A stretch of DNA of 64,000 nt, from positions 6,039 through 70,038 of the forward strand of contig NW_006766903.1 in the NCBI RefSeq assembly GCF_000275845.1, written 5' to 3'. Numbering within the stretch: position 1 is the stretch's first letter; every line of letters begins with the position of its first letter. This stretch comes from Dichomitus squalens LYAD-421 SS1 (Eukaryota; Basidiomycota; Agaricomycetes; Polyporales; Polyporaceae). Under the pieces are notes generated by a model. That model was given only the letters and a program-made list of their open reading frames with translations, searched no databases and was not told the DNA's origin. Shown here piece after piece: positions 45,667 through 58,618 of the stretch. The position numbers were made by a program, and so were the translations under genes.

Positions 45667-46760
45667 AGTGGGGCTCTACGCCAGCGGGTGTGCCGCCCGG
45701 ACTGGAAATCGCTCCATCGGGCTTTATACCATGAGCGGAAGATCGGAGTGTCGCACCGACAAACTCGTACAAGCTCACCGCGAATACCACATTTCCACTT
45801 TTTGCGTTGAATCCCCAACTTGGGTTCTCCTGCAAGACTTTGGGTTCAGGGTCGGCGCGTGGTGGCTTCGGGGAGTTTCACGCTCCCAGTAGGGCAATTG
45901 AATCGATCGGGGAAGAAGCCTTGCCCGATGGCCCGCGTATCGTGATGTGATCAAAGAACAATGTAGAGGAATGACAACGTAGTCGACAAGCGGGGAGAGC
46001 ACGATTGCCACAACGTCGATACGGCAAAGGTAGCGCCGCAGCGTCTCCAACCTGGGTCAGCAGAACACCTTATGGCACCCGCTGTTACAGCGAGGAGTGA
46101 GAGCAGGCCAGTGCACCGGACGTGTAGAATGGTCCAGAGACACCTGCTGGAAACCACTTTAGCTTGGGAAGATCCTGCCCATCGGGGCAACAGTTCGGTC
46201 ACACTTGGTGGATGATGGTGCAAGACTGCAGCGACTACCGAGGAGCAATCGCAACAGTAGCGAAACGCTTCTCAGACGTTAGGATTGAATCGCTTCACCT
46301 GCCGTACGTTACGGACATCAGACGTGAGTGTGCGCGAGACATCCGCGGCGGTTACGTACGCAGCACGGCACTCCTTACGAGCAACGTGGGTATCGAAAAC
46401 TGATGGAGGTTCCTTCCGATTAAATCCATAAGCGGTTTAGACGTAGTCCACTCAGGGAAACGACACATACCGCCAGTCGAAGCAGCGAAGCGCCTTTCAG
46501 GCATTCTGGTGTCTGCCCATCAGATAAACGAGTCACTGCCGTTTCGAGACAGCCACAGCAATTTCGAAAGGATGATAGGATGCTATCGCCGAGGTTCCCT
46601 CGGGAGCTCTTTTCCGTTGAGCTGAGCTACTCACACGAAGGGAAAATATCCTCGGGGATGGGAGTAGCTCATCGGATGGCAGAAAGTAGATGAGCAGTAC
46701 AAACCCTATTCAAAGCTTGCTGCAGATGATGTTATGGCATGTGACCGAGAACGTCTGTAC
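45667..46760. other. P450 promoter and spacer
   Basis: No gene was recognised between the P450 start codon and the tRNA. Confidence 0.5.
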
Positions 46761-46833
46761 GGTTGAGTGGTGTAGTGGTTATCACTCCTGTCTTACACAC
46801 AGGCGGTCGTCGGTTCGATCCCGGCCTCAATCA
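46761..46833 (+). tRNA. tRNA-Val (anticodon UAC), no intron
   Basis: A full cloverleaf folds: acceptor stem GGTTGAG/CTCAATC (one G-U pair), D arm with AGTGGTTA, anticodon stem CCTGT/ACAGG closing loop CTTACAC (anticodon TAC at 46794-46796), and T arm GTCGG-TTCGATC-CCGGC. The discriminator base is A. B-box sequence GGTTCGATCCC is intact. Confidence 0.95.
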
Positions 46834-46837
46834 TTTT
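46834..46837 (+). terminator. RNA polymerase III terminator
   Basis: A TTTT run directly follows the tRNA discriminator base. Confidence 0.8.
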
Positions 46838-47752
46838 GGTGTCATCATCTTCCGAAATCGGTGGTTGCTTTGTTGATCTCCCCTCCTTGTGTGCCCTAAG
46901 CCTCCCACTCATGTCGGTTTGTGTCAATGTCCGTCGCCTACGTTGCTCACGGTTGCAATCAGAAGATGGATGTTTCGATAAACGCCGGAATTGTAAGCGT
47001 TGGCGTCTGTTCGGCCAAACTAGCGGCGCAACTTGAATTCGTACTCTCCGATGTCACTTTCCCCTTTACTGTCGCTTCGAGCTCAGCGTAGCTCGCGAAG
47101 AAGTGTCCATCCGATGCTCCCGCACCTTCTTGCAGGAGAACTTCATCCATATCTTATTCCTAGGCGTGTTGGGGCTGCACTGAATCACACTCAGCCAATA
47201 GGCCGCCGCAGCGCTTTAGATAACCAGTCTCGCCATTCAAGCTTCAAGCATTACGACAGCCTTGGCTAGTCCCGACCGCTGTTCGCGCCTCTCGATACGT
47301 CATGTCATGGCCCTACTGCATCTTTTATGGTCACGGAGTTGGCTTGCGGTGTACATTTACAAGTGTGACGCTATGATGCTGGAAGCGTCCTTGGCTCCAC
47401 GTCCACGCTCTCCCTCCGTGGCAAACGGCAATCGCTTGGTAGGGAATCTTCAAGAGAATCTGATGAGCCGAACTTCTGACCTATAGCTGGCTAGAAGTGC
47501 CTCGGTGCGGCAGCGCACCATCACACAGCTCCTGCCGCGGCGAATTATTCTAGGTATCTCAGCGTTGGAATAGCGGCGATCCCGCCTCCAGTATCGCAAA
47601 GATGAAGGTATGCGATTGAGAATTGCACAGTGTACCCTTACGCACACGGGTTCACAGCCGAATCACCCCGCCCGCCAGCTCCTCCCGCTCTCTTATCGTC
47701 ATATCCTCCGCATCCACTTGAAGCCTGACATTGAATGGTGTGCCCGGTTCCC
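46838..47752. other. Spacer, one weak candidate small exon
   Basis: On the minus strand 47150-47040 begins with ATG and gives MDEVLLQEGAGASDGHFFA, which looks protein-like up to a possible donor, but no partner exon was found. Confidence 0.35.
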
Positions 47753-49345
47753 TCATTCTGGCTCCCTACGTCGAATCATCTGTTCTCCAGTTAAACAAGA
47801 CCCAGTATTGGAGCGATAGCCAAAGGAGAAGAGGCTCTGCTTACCTGTCTTCCGCGGCGGTGATGGCTCCGCTCGGGCCGCAGACACTCGCTTCTTTCGT
47901 GGGGAGGGCGTATGCTCAGGATGCTTCGCCTGGGTGCCCGCACCATGACTACTACGACCCATCTCTTTCCCACCTTTCTTCGTCCGCGCTGCCTCCGACG
48001 GCCCTGGGACACCTCCAGTGGGGGCCGATGGCGCCGCGCAATCTTCATGAGCCTGACTCTGTAGCGCCGCATCTCGTTCACGCCAACGGCCTGAACGGGT
48101 GCGTGGGGATGGCGTGGGCTTCCGTGCTCTCCACGAGCCTTCCAAGTCAGCCGCATCCTGCTGCAGCCCTGCCCGCTCGTTTCGTGCCCTGAACGGAGTC
48201 GGCGCAGGCTGGACCCGTACACCCTCAGCAGGCGCGGTCAGTAGGCGAGGATCGAGTCCGATAGCTGTCTCTGGCTGCTCCGCTTTTTCCTCCTGCTTCG
48301 TCCGCTTGTCGACTTCGAAGTGCCAGGCGCCAGGCTCAGTTTCTGTTCGGCTCCGTCCCACGCCTTCCCCGACAGAGCGATTAGCCTGCGGCATACCGCC
48401 GGCGCTGGGGACGGAACCGGCAGTCGTGATGCATGGGTCAATCCTGGGCGCAAGGTCTCCGTCGCTCCCCTCTTCGGCCTTGATAGAAGCGAACTGAAGA
48501 GGGGTGTTCTCGGCATCGCCGCCCGCAACTGACTGCTTCTTCGGCACAATGTCCAGATTGCCTGGGGTCTCGCCTTGCTCGCTACCGTCCCCCTCGCGGT
48601 TCTTGTCCACCTTCTCGTCCGCCAAGCTAGCGCTCTCAGATGGATCCCCGGGATCCCCGGGTGGCTTGGTGTCGAGGCAGAAGGAGGACGGCGGAGCGAG
48701 GGATATGTATGATGCCAGCCCAGGGAAGGGCAAGGCAGGATTCGAGAGGCGAAACGTATTGGAAGACCTGATTGTCTTGCTAGTGCGGGTGCGGACGAGC
48801 GTTTCCTGGAGGGAGGCAGTTGCGCGTACCTCGGTCGTCTCCATGTGGGTGACGAGTCGCAGCAGGTCCTGCAGCCTCGAGCGCTGCCGCAGGAGCGTTG
48901 TCTCGCGCTCCTCGGTCGCGTGGGCGAGATTCTCGAGTGTGTAAATCTGCTGCTGGAGGAGGTAGGCCGTGGCGAGTACTTCGTTCGTGAGATCTTCGAC
49001 GGAATCCAACTCGATCGCGAGATGCAAATGCGGGGGAGTAGGGCTGCCTGCGTGGGTTCTAGCGACCATGGCTTGTGCGATTGCAGATGCGGCGGTGGAC
49101 GGGAAGTTCTTCGGGCTGCGCGGATGAGGCACGAGATCCGCGTAGACCGGCTGGTGGGGGAAAGGAGAGTACGAAAATCCAATTAAGGAATTGGAGGTGT
49201 GTTGTGGCGGACGCCTGTGCTCGGAGAGGCTGACATTGTGGCACCTGGGCTGGGTCGTTCGCGAGGATGGGTCAGCGACATGTCCACCTCGGGCCGATTT
49301 GACACGGTGCTGCTCTTCTGACCACAGCGGTTGACACTGTTTCAC
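47753..49345 (-). CDS. Uncharacterised coiled-coil, mostly disordered protein
   Basis: A single open frame of up to 530 codons. A coiled-coil-like segment (VEDLTNEVLATAYLLQQQIYTLENLAHATEE, here described in part) lies about one third in and contains long heptad-like Leu spacing with THMETTEVRATASLQETL. The rest is rich in Glu, Lys, Pro and Ser, and the C-terminus is basic (PSPRKKRV), suggesting a nuclear or chromatin-associated protein. The start is uncertain: 49345 gives the longest frame, while the ATG at about 49071 (MVARTHAG) would remove a less convincing N-terminus. It is divergent from the gene at 49.5 kb. No known domain. Confidence 0.55.
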   Translation of the reverse strand: MKQCQPLWSEEQHRVKSARGGHVADPSSRTTQPRCHNVSLSEHRRPPQHTSNSLIGFSYSPFPHQPVYADLVPHPRSPKNFPSTAASAIAQAMVARTHAGSPTPPHLHLAIELDSVEDLTNEVLATAYLLQQQIYTLENLAHATEERETTLLRQRSRLQDLLRLVTHMETTEVRATASLQETLVRTRTSKTIRSSNTFRLSNPALPFPGLASYISLAPPSSFCLDTKPPGDPGDPSESASLADEKVDKNREGDGSEQGETPGNLDIVPKKQSVAGGDAENTPLQFASIKAEEGSDGDLAPRIDPCITTAGSVPSAGGMPQANRSVGEGVGRSRTETEPGAWHFEVDKRTKQEEKAEQPETAIGLDPRLLTAPAEGVRVQPAPTPFRARNERAGLQQDAADLEGSWRARKPTPSPRTRSGRWRERDAALQSQAHEDCAAPSAPTGGVPGPSEAARTKKGGKEMGRSSHGAGTQAKHPEHTPSPRKKRVSAARAEPSPPRKTGKQSLFSFGYRSNTGSCLTGEQMIRRREPE

Positions 49346-49534
49346 TTTCCTCCTTGTACCTGAGGCTGACGACGTGCATCATAGGGCAGCCTCGCGCCAC
49401 GGGTATTTCTGTCATGCTCACGATCCAGCCAGCGACGCGCTGGTTAGCCCCACTACCTCTGACTCCTCGGACCATCTTTCTTTTCGGCTTATCCATCTAC
49501 CGTTACCAGTCCTTACGTGCCACATCTATCAAAC

Positions 49535-50204
49535 ATGTCGCTCGCGCTTGCGCTATCTCTTACGCCGGGCATGTCTGGGACCATCCGCGGTCTGATGGTC
49601 CTCATCGAGACCACCCTTGAACGCGACGCTGCGTGCCACACCCTCGAGGCGCAGTGTGCGAATATCCAGGCCCAGGTTGATGCAGCGCGTGCCCACATCC
49701 TGCAAGAGAAGGCGACACAGAAGAGGCTTCGTGCGGAGATTGCGACCTTCCTTAAGGAACGAGGCGAGGCCCGCAGCGCGAGTGAGTGCCACTCCTGCGC
49801 TCCGTGGAGCAAACGTAAAGGAAGGGCGGCGTATGGTACAGTCGGCTGACGGTCACAACGGCAATGCCGTATTCATAGACTCTTCGCGCGTCATAGGATC
49901 CGAGGACGTCTCCGTCATTATCTCTCCTCCGGGAACGGACGATGTGGTACGTAGTTGCGCCGCATTCACGTGTATGAGAAGACGGCTGACGGGGAGTGTC
50001 GAGCAGACTCCTGGCGTATCCACGTCAGCACTTAGCTGCTACATGCAAGACAGCCCACTCGTCCTGAGAGCCAAGCGCAGGGGCAGCAGCATCATCACCC
50101 CCGACCGACTCGACGTTGTCGTGAAACGCAGGCGACTGGCTGGACGTGTCTCTCCGAGAAAGCCGACGCTGCTCGAGAGACTATCCTCTCCCCGCATCCA
50201 ATGA
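49535..50204 (+). CDS. Uncharacterised small coiled-coil, basic protein
   Basis: Exon 1 encodes MSLALALSLTPGMSG followed by a helix with regular Leu/Ala spacing (DAACHTLEAQCANIQAQVD) and a basic stretch to a good donor (GTGAGT) at about 49780. The downstream frame runs from about 49800 to the stop and contains ISPPGTDDV and a Lys/Arg-rich end (VVVKRRRLAGRVSPRK) that looks like a nuclear signal. The intron join is not resolved, since no acceptor of normal length restores frame exactly, so the model may be wrong in the middle. It shares a 190-bp divergent promoter with the coiled-coil gene at 47.8-49.3 kb. Confidence 0.45.
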
Positions 50205-51095
50205 TCCTTCGTAGCTGTGCCTAATTCTCGCCTCAACCTCTGGACTCGGTTCTTCCTCAATGTCGTGGCATGGCCGCTGTCGATCTGTCTCCTACTAGCA
50301 ACTCCCATGAAGAGCGTACTCTCTACCCTCCCTCTACAGAGATTGTCTTGATCTAATGTCTGCACTCCGCTACGTCAATATAATCGGCTTTCATTCTCAT
50401 TCATCATGCGGAGCCTTCGCGCGCGGAGCACAGCCAGTACTGACGCCCGGCAAGACACGATGCGCGAGCAGTGCCACCGACGCGTCGCGTCGCGCTCACA
50501 TGGGCGCGTCTATGGCTCGGCGTTTGCCGCAGCGACCACACTGCCTCGTGGCGAGGGCTTATTGTCTTGTTCGTTCCCTAGCACAGTCATGCCTGATCTG
50601 CGAAACAAAAGAAATAAGATCGCCTGCCCCGAAGCGAAGGCCAAGGTGAGAATTCGGATCTTGTGCCACCCTCTTCCACTAATCGATGCCCTCAGTATCG
50701 CATTCCAGCCCTCATTTTAGCGCGAACAGGCGGGACAGAACACAAAAAGCCCGGCGGCAGAAGTAACCGCCTCTATTGTCTTCGCGCCATACTAGACGCA
50801 TAACAGTGATTACATCTACTGCACGAAGACAATTCGTGAGTGCCCAGCATGTCAAGCGCGTCCGCAACACCCGTACCGGACCCGGATGCCAGTCCAAAGC
50901 GCGTCCGGAGGGTAAGCTTAAAACGTCGAACAATCGCGTCTCTCACTTTCTTCGTCCATTTGACTCCCGCCTCTCGTCCCAGTAAGTGCTTGAAGCACGA
51001 TCATCTCATCTCAGACCATCATCGCCACTGGGCCTCCACCATCCATCACTAGTCACTACTCCACTGGTCCCTCGTCGACTCACTGCACTACCACC
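50205..51095. other. Intergenic region
   Basis: No confident gene. Short open frames around 50580-50720 and 50850-50990 lack any recognisable motif. Confidence 0.4.
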
Positions 51096-51788
51096 ATGTT
51101 CTCTAAGACTTCTTCTAGCTCATACCCTGCCCAGATGAACTCGGCAGATCGCACCGTCACCATCACTCTGCCAACGTCCCCCCATCCCAACCCGAGCCAA
51201 GCGGCCGAGATTGCGGCATTTCAGTATCAGCAAGAGCTGCTCGCTGATTTCTTCAGTGGGGGTGCCGCTCCCCGTCCTCGCCCTCCTCCGCCCGCCTCTT
51301 CGTCCGACCACTCTTCGCAAATTACCTCGCAGGCGAGCTCGTATGGCAGTACAGGGAAGAAGTCCAAGTGGGGCAGCGTGCTCGTTGAGCGCGACGCCGC
51401 CAAAGTAAAAGCGAGTGCGGTCACGAACGTCTATCCTGAACCCACGACGCTCTCGAAGCGCATGTTCCAGTTTGGATTCGGTGCGTCCTATCCCTTTCTG
51501 TCCCTCCTCTTCCGTGTCTCTTATACGTGAAGGACGGCGCGCTGACGTGCTCTAGCATGCCCCTTGCTGTGGCTCATCGGCGCTGTCTTTCTCTTTCGTC
51601 CTCCCAGGCCGCGCATCGAACACGAAGGCCTCCCGGTGAACTCCGCGGAGGAGCGCGGGCGGCGCATCGCGGTGTATGAGCTGGCCGAGGAGAGATGGGC
51701 GCGGCGCTGCTTGTGGGCATCGGTGGCTACTGTCGTGATCGTGTCCGCCGTGGTTATCGGGGCTGTGTTGGGTACACGGAGCCATTAA
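51096..51788 (+). CDS. Small two-helix membrane protein with disordered N-terminus
   Basis: Spliced product 205 aa, two exons (intron 51481-51555). The first about 125 residues are Ser/Pro-rich and probably cytosolic, including GSTGKKSKWGSVL. Two hydrophobic segments follow: CPLLWLIGAVFLF near 130 and LWASVATVVIVSAVVIGAVL near 180, separated by an acidic/basic loop (EERGRRIAVYELAEERWARR). The form, a tail-end hairpin anchored in a membrane, recurs in small basidiomycete proteins of unknown role. The ATG lies in a good context (CCACCATG). Confidence 0.7.
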
Positions 51789-54700
51789 AGGGCCGATAGC
51801 TTCGTACTCTACCTCTCTGGTGCGTGAGCCACTTGACACTACAAACGTAACAAGTCCTGACGCCCCTCTCTGACACTCTGCCTTCAGCCTAACAATATTC
51901 GACCCTCTTTGTTCACCGCGATTGTAGCATACCCCGGACCCCATGATTCCCTATCCCGGCGCTGACGAACATCCCGCCGTCCTCGCGCCGCCCGCCCTCC
52001 GCCTCGGCTTCCCGGTCCCCGTAACCCCTCGAGTAAAACATAAACATCCTGACACTGGTGTATCGCTACAGGGTCCCGACTGTACCCTTAATGCCGCCGC
52101 CCTGCCCTCCGTTCTCCCTCGGCATTCCCATACTTGTACTTCTTCGCCTCAGGGTTCTCACACACTCTCGTTCGTATGTATTGTATCAATCCTTCCCGGA
52201 CTCCGACTCCTGGGCCTTGCTGTCGTTCTCCCACCTCCGTGATTTGGCGCGTCGTGTAGCTCCGCCTGTTATAATGCCCTACGATGGCTCCAATGTACTA
52301 TACCATAGATGTATTCTTATAGAACGCGATGACTATCATCCTCCTTCGGATGTATTCGCGCGGACGGCCGGTGTCGGTCCCGCACCAGGCGAGGCTGCGT
52401 CATATCTGACCTCGGCAAGCACCCGCGCTTCGAAACTGACTGATTCGGCCGCGCTAGACTGCCTATGCACTTCTTGTTCTTCATTCCGCACCACGCATGA
52501 ACTGCGTTCGCATTACATAGTTGCCTCTCCCGCGTTCCTTCCTGGCTTCGCCCACACTGCCCATCTGTTAGGCGTGTCCTGCTACCTCTTTGTTCACCCC
52601 TGGCGTGTCGCGCGGCGCGTTTACGTCACTTGCGCTCTCATGGGTTGGCACGAGAAGAAAGAAGGAAGAAGGAAGACAGGAAGAAGATAGAAGACAAATA
52701 CGCCTAGGCAGGCATCACTTGATGCAACATACAAAGGGCAAGGTGCCAGGGATGCCACACCAAAAAGGGTGCGCGCGCGTAGCGAAGGTGCCTCCCGCCG
52801 CGCGAAGTCCGAACACACGGGTAGAGCTCGGCGCGCGACGTCAGTGGCACGCACTCGTGCACGCCGCATTTTCCAAGCCCTTTCTTTATCTGTGCGTACC
52901 CCCGACGTGTTTCACCACATCCATCGTCGCTGACAATGGGGGACGTGCAGACACGCAGCGGCGCGTATCAGGCCAGCAGTTGGGAAATTAACTGTCGTCT
53001 TCGACTGCAGTCTACCATAGCTCGCGCTCGGATGCTCGAGTGGCACCCCGTCCCTGGCGTGGAAATATTCTGTGTTAGCTCCCGACAGCGTGCTTCTCGT
53101 CCGGACACCGAGATCAGTACGTGCTTCTCGCCATCAACCCTCGAGGCTCGTCGGTTGACTGGCTGCGGATGGATTCGTGACTTGACAGACTGTTTGTGGC
53201 CGCGCCCCGTAGCTATCACCGCAGGGACGTGCGCCGTGTCGCTTCGCCGCACACTACCTAGCTTCTTTGTGGTCACGATATGGCAGGGGGAGCTTCCAGC
53301 TCGCGTGCGCGACCTTATCTACCCGCTGAGGCGACGTCCCTGCCACTTCCCATCCTCGTATTCCTCTACTTTTGTCGCAGAGCTTCCTAGTGCTGGAAGC
53401 GGGACTCATTCGTTCTCCGTGAGGACATATACGACTGCCATGTGCGAGCACGAAGTGTAAGCCTGCTTCCCACCTACGTAGCGCGGTCGAAACCTGGACT
53501 CTCCGGAACTGTGCTGATCCTTCTTCCATATCGCTTTGTTCTAGCATCGGGGATTTCTATCGTGGCTGCCAGGTACGCTGCTCCGCTGTTCTTCTCGGGC
53601 AGCCCGTACTCATATTCGCCCTTTCTAAGCACTTCCACGGACGTTACTACACAGGCGAGCGTGTCGACTGCCGCTCCCCGAAATGCAAAACGAGCGCAGC
53701 ACATGCCCATTCGCCGACCGTCGCATGTCGATGCCAGGCTGTAGGGATCCGAAACCATCTATCGTGTTTTCGTGTGCTCACAACTGTCGTCACTCGCGTG
53801 CACAGGTCGTCGTCGACAAGAAAACGGTGCAGAACATGATCCAAGCGAAACACCCGGACTGCCAGTGACCGTGACGGAGCGCCCATAGCGTCCTCGCGAG
53901 CGCTCCGGCAGCGGAAAAAGCCCGAAATGCCGCCATGCGCTCGGTGTCCGACCTTGCCTTCGACCACCACCGTCGACATACAGTTCGACAGTTCGCCGAC
54001 CCCGGGTTCTACTGCGGTATTCTAGCTGTCGACTATAGCTATAGCTGTACGATATCCACGCACTTGCTGTTGTACTTAATCCGCCGCTGTATCCCCTCTG
54101 TATCCTTCTCTTGTCCGTGCTGCACGCTGCTTGGTACTTCCCTGCATCTTGGAGACGGCGACGTAGAGACGCTATCCGGGCTCCCAATTTACAACTTCGC
54201 TTCGCGATTGTCTCCGGCTCGTATCGCGTGATACGTGCGTCTGTAGGAGCTCTAGCTTACGGCCTGCCCGTGCAGACACAAGAGGTACCTCGGTACCGGT
54301 CATAAGCCGTCTGTTGAGATCGCTGAACCTTTTTTCACAGAAAATGTTGCATGCAGTAGCATCCAATGAGGGGCTGTGATCCCTGTTATCTTTTGGCCCC
54401 GGCGTGTACGGAGCCTGCCCCCAGCTTCGGGAGCTGCGCGTTTCGCAGTCGTTGGAAAGCGAGATGCCATTGCGGTGAGTGACGATAGTACTAGTCTCTG
54501 ATGACGGACTCGGCTGAGTCCCAGCTTTCACTGAGTTTGACAGCGAAGCTCACTCGAGCCTAGGTCGTCAGCTAGGTCGAGGAGCCGCCGGTGCAGGACG
54601 GACACCGAGCGATGAGCAGGACTCAACATCCCGCCACACCTTGCAAGATCCCTTCCAACTAACCACGCAGCTGCAGCATACTACTGCCGCGTACGTGCGG

Positions 54701-55527
54701 TGGCCAGTCTTGAACGAGCCTCCGACCCGAGAACGTCGACGGCTTCCTTCGAGATCCAAGAACGTAGGGAACGACATGCTTATCTGCGTGCGGAACCCGG
54801 TGTGTGTGGCACCCGATTACGCACCGAGATTCGGGAGGGATCTGGCACGCACACCATTCGATGCAGGTCAACATGCGCCTGCAATCTCGGCCCACAACGT
54901 GCTTCGCTTCTCGTCCCTGCCCCGGCCCGAACCTTATACGTGAGTTTCGCATCCATAACAAGGTGCCGAACGAGCGCAGGCCTGGGCTACAACGTGCGTC
55001 ATCATGAACGCACGCAACCCGCTCGCCTTGTGCGGCGCAGTACATTCGGTCATCTTCAGGCAATGTGGCGCGTCCGGATGTGCAGCTGATCTTGAACGGC
55101 CTGGGCCCTTTTTACAGTCATGGTCGTACGGCATGCTTGCTGCCTTGTGCTGGTAGTGGAATTTCCTGGCTTGGAAGAATACATGTACCAGTTCCGGCGA
55201 GGTTGGCCAACAGCCAGAACGTCCGTAGTGGAAGCCCTTCTACCTCTCGAGAGTTGTGCATAGGCCTTCAAACAATCCTGCCCGCCTCTTGGGCGATGCT
55301 GCCGCTGCCCCTTGTGCTGGTTGCGGCCGGCGCTGCATTTGATTCTTTTCGAGTCCGGCGTCGCGTAATGTGCGGCTCGCTTGGACGATTGCCGAAGTAC
55401 GTAATGCGCTAGTTGACCGTGTCTACACCCAGCCAGCCAACTGCCACGCCGTCGTCTCTTGTGACAATTGTCCTTCCTTGAGCTTGTCCGTACGACTGAC
55501 TGATCTAGAATCCATCTTCCCTTGCTC
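51789..55527. other. Gene-free 3.7-kb region
   Basis: Long frames exist on both strands because of GC-rich composition, but none has domain-like sequence or credible splice structure. No repeat family was recognised by eye. Confidence 0.45.
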
Positions 55528-56741
55528 ATGTCGAGCCCTATAATTGAAAAGTGGACGCGCGATGACGAGGAGGAGGAGGAGGAGGAAGAAGAAGAAACGG
55601 AAGACGTCCCCCCTCCAAAGCGTGTACGAGGCTCGCAGGACGATACCGTGGGTTGCGATGCCGAGCGAGCACAAGAACACAGTCGACCAGATGACGAAGG
55701 CATGTTGTATAACGACGGCGAGTTTTGGCTCGGCGACGGCACCGTGATCCTCGTAGCCGGGACTATCGAGTTCCGCGTCTACAAGGGCCTCCTCGCGGCG
55801 TATTCTCCGGTGTTGAAGGATTTGTTTGCCAGGAAACATCCGGTTCGTGACGTACCCTTAGGTGACGGGCATGACATCCCGTGTCCGGTCGTCCGTGTCT
55901 CCGATTCCCCTGACGACTTGCGCCACCTGCTACGCGTATGCATTGCTGGACGAATGCGGAGGTACGTGGACATACCGACAACCAGGCCGGCGACTTCAGG
56001 TTCTCATCACGATTTTGCCACAGCTTGTACGACGCAAGGGAGCCCTCCTTCCATGAGATATCGGCATGCATCCGTCTGGGAGAGAAGTACCAGATCGCGG
56101 AGCTTGTCAGCCAGTCCCTGCACGTGCTCAGGCGGCACTTCCCCAGCGACTTCGACGTCTGGTACAAGCAGCCGAGCTGGATGCCGCCCAACTGGGACGA
56201 CGTCCAGGTGCTCGGCGTCGTCAACCTCGCGCGGCTCACCGGAGAGTCGTCTTTACTTCCCGCGGCGTTCATCGCGTGCATATGGGCGGGGTCTGCGGTC
56301 GTACACGGGCTCGTCCGGGAAGACGGCTCGCGGGAGACGCTGTCTCCCGACGACCTCGCCGTCTGCTTCGACGCGACGAGCAGGATCCACGAGGCGACGG
56401 TCGGCGTTATCCTGCGCACATTCCACCCTACGCCCTGCAAGGAGTGTGCTACACGGAAGGTGTGCAGGACCGCGCTCCGCGACGCCTTGCTCAGCCTCGA
56501 AGGGCACGTCCGGGTGCTCACGAACGGCGATCCGTTCATGCCGCAAGCGCAGTTCCTTCCCGAGGGGCATGTTCTGGGGGTTTGTGCCCAGTGTGCCTCT
56601 ATGGTGCGCGAGCGGAAGTGGAAGGAGCGCAGGGGCGTGTGGGGAAAGCTGCCGGAACTACTGGGGATCGAGGTCCCGGGGTGGATCCAACCGATACTAG
56701 AGCTTCCTCCGTCTCCGCCCAAGGGAGAAGAAGCAGCGTAA
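55528..56741 (+). CDS. BTB/POZ-domain protein 1
   Basis: Spliced product 383 aa, two exons (intron 55962-56023). A run of about ten Glu and a basic PPPKRVRG patch precede the BTB core: DGEFWLGDGTVILVAGTIEFRVYKGLL, SPVLKDLF, then VRVSDSPDDLRHLLR. The second exon has the BACK-like helical part (FHEISACIRLGEKYQI, LRRHFPSDFDVWY, VVNLARLTGESSLLPAA) and a C-terminal module with CKECATRKVC, GVCAQC and LPELLGIEVPGW. BTB domains mediate dimerisation and often Cullin-3 binding; mushroom genomes carry many such genes with unknown targets. Confidence 0.88.
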
Positions 56742-58618
56742 GAGGTAGGAAGACGTCCTAGTTCAGCACTTGCCAGCGCCGAACGACTGTTGGTATATGG
56801 CAGGCGATTGTAAGCCGCACCGCAAGTGGTGAGATATCCCCTCTTTCATTGCGACTACTACTGGCTCACCTAACATGTTTCTAGGCAGGCTCGTAGGCTC
56901 GTGGACGATGATACTGATCCTTAGCGTTCCCACTCTTCTACGGGCGACGGTGCGTATCGGGCCCTACGATGCCTGTTCCTTCAGCACTGAAGTACCCAGA
57001 CGCAGAGCATACGTAGTAGTCTATTGATGTTGTCAAACGGTGTCTGGCGGCTTGTTTCAGTTCTCAGCCCTACACGCACGCTTGCAGATCGCCCCTCCAT
57101 GAACAGCATGGACGATGATTGGACGCCTGGACAGAAGCCATTGTGACATAGATCATGTAAGACGGTCAGCAGGGCTGGCTTTCGTACCCTGGTTTCCTGT
57201 TGTCGAAAGACCGTCTGCGGGCTGTTGTTGCGTTCCCGGGCCATTTTGGCCCTGAATGGCGCAGGTAACCCCCGAACCAGCAATGAGAGAGCCCGACCCT
57301 GCCGTAGGGTAAGAAGCCAAGAACTGGAGGACTCGTTCCTGGGATATCGGACAGACTGTATATGACCGCCCGGTAACAGACAAAGTACGACAGCTCTTAT
57401 GTGGGACTCCCGGTGCTCGTCGTGCTCATCGTTGTGGCCTCCATCATGTTGGAATATCGGATTGCAGTCTCGTAGGTATAATTCCCGATATGGACATGCT
57501 TAGGTAATCGCATGATACATATGTTCGCGACGCCTGCTCATGCGTTTGCAAACTCAGCCAAACGGCCCAAACGCAATACACTGTGTTCTTATTCTTTGGC
57601 TCCCCGCGAACTTCAACACATCATCACTCCATGCCTATTGTCCCGCTGTTCTCGCCCGTCTAAATACACTCTGAGGTAGCTGCCATCGAAAATTCAAGCT
57701 AGCTCAATTAGTTGCTGATGTTCACCGAAACCTGTGCGAATCCGTCATCGTCCAGCGTCGAGAATTGAAGCCAAAATTCCTGCTTCCGGATGATCTCTAC
57801 TGTCCCCACCACGTCTGAGCCTCGTCCGCCGAAGTGGTCCCTAGCGAATAGGGTAGCAAATGGGAGTGAATAGAAGGAGGAGTGCTTCTAGGAGCCAGGG
57901 AGAAGAGGGTGCCGTTTGGGGCTAGTGTGGCCGCTGCGCAGTCGTGCTCGGCCCTCTGTATGCGGAGGAGATGCGCATCTGGGTTGGGTGCCGGGTCCTG
58001 TCTCCGTTGAGGTAAAGACTTGGGGGCAGAGACGTAAAAAGGTGCGTGGTTGTTGCTCAAAAGTCTGAAAGACGATGACGAGGTATTGCAGTGTAGGGAC
58101 GAGTAAGTTCGTATGTGCGAAATGTGCAGTGGCCGCGGCGGTCGCGTACGCGTATACCCCATGTTTCCGTACCTCTGTTGAATATAGTAAGTAGGTATGC
58201 ATGCTCGATCCAGCTAGCGGGGGCTCATGTGGATGCACCCCGCGCCATCGTGGCTGAGATGACTCTTGCACAACTGACACTTTGGCAACTCACAGGCCAC
58301 AGGCCATGAAAGAGACAATAGCGAATGGCTCGATGAGCAGGTGGTACTTCTGATCCTGCTACTAGCGAATGGCTTTTATGCATGACGGCATAGCACGATT
58401 CTCCTTCAGGCTACTTTGCCGTCATGAGGGGAACACATGCGCCACTGGGTGCCGTCCAGTAAGTCCTTACCCACTGCCACTCAAGTGTAATCGCCCTTCT
58501 CTGACGCGTTTGGCTTCAATTGTCCTCACATCTTGTGCTTAGGTATAAAAGGTCCGGATAGCCATGTGCGTTCACTACACACCGAAGATCTACTCATTTA
58601 CCCCTCTCCACTTGGACA
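56742..58618. other. Spacer inside the BTB array
   Basis: No gene was recognised. A TATA box lies near the right end. Confidence 0.5.
58544..58550 (+). promoter_or_regulatory. TATA box of BTB gene 2
   Basis: TATAAAA lies about 70 bp upstream of the ATG at 58619. Confidence 0.6.

Noticed and set aside
55056..55742. 228-codon minus-strand frame overlapping BTB gene 1
   Set aside because: The Ser-rich stretch is the complement of the poly-Glu codons; no domain.
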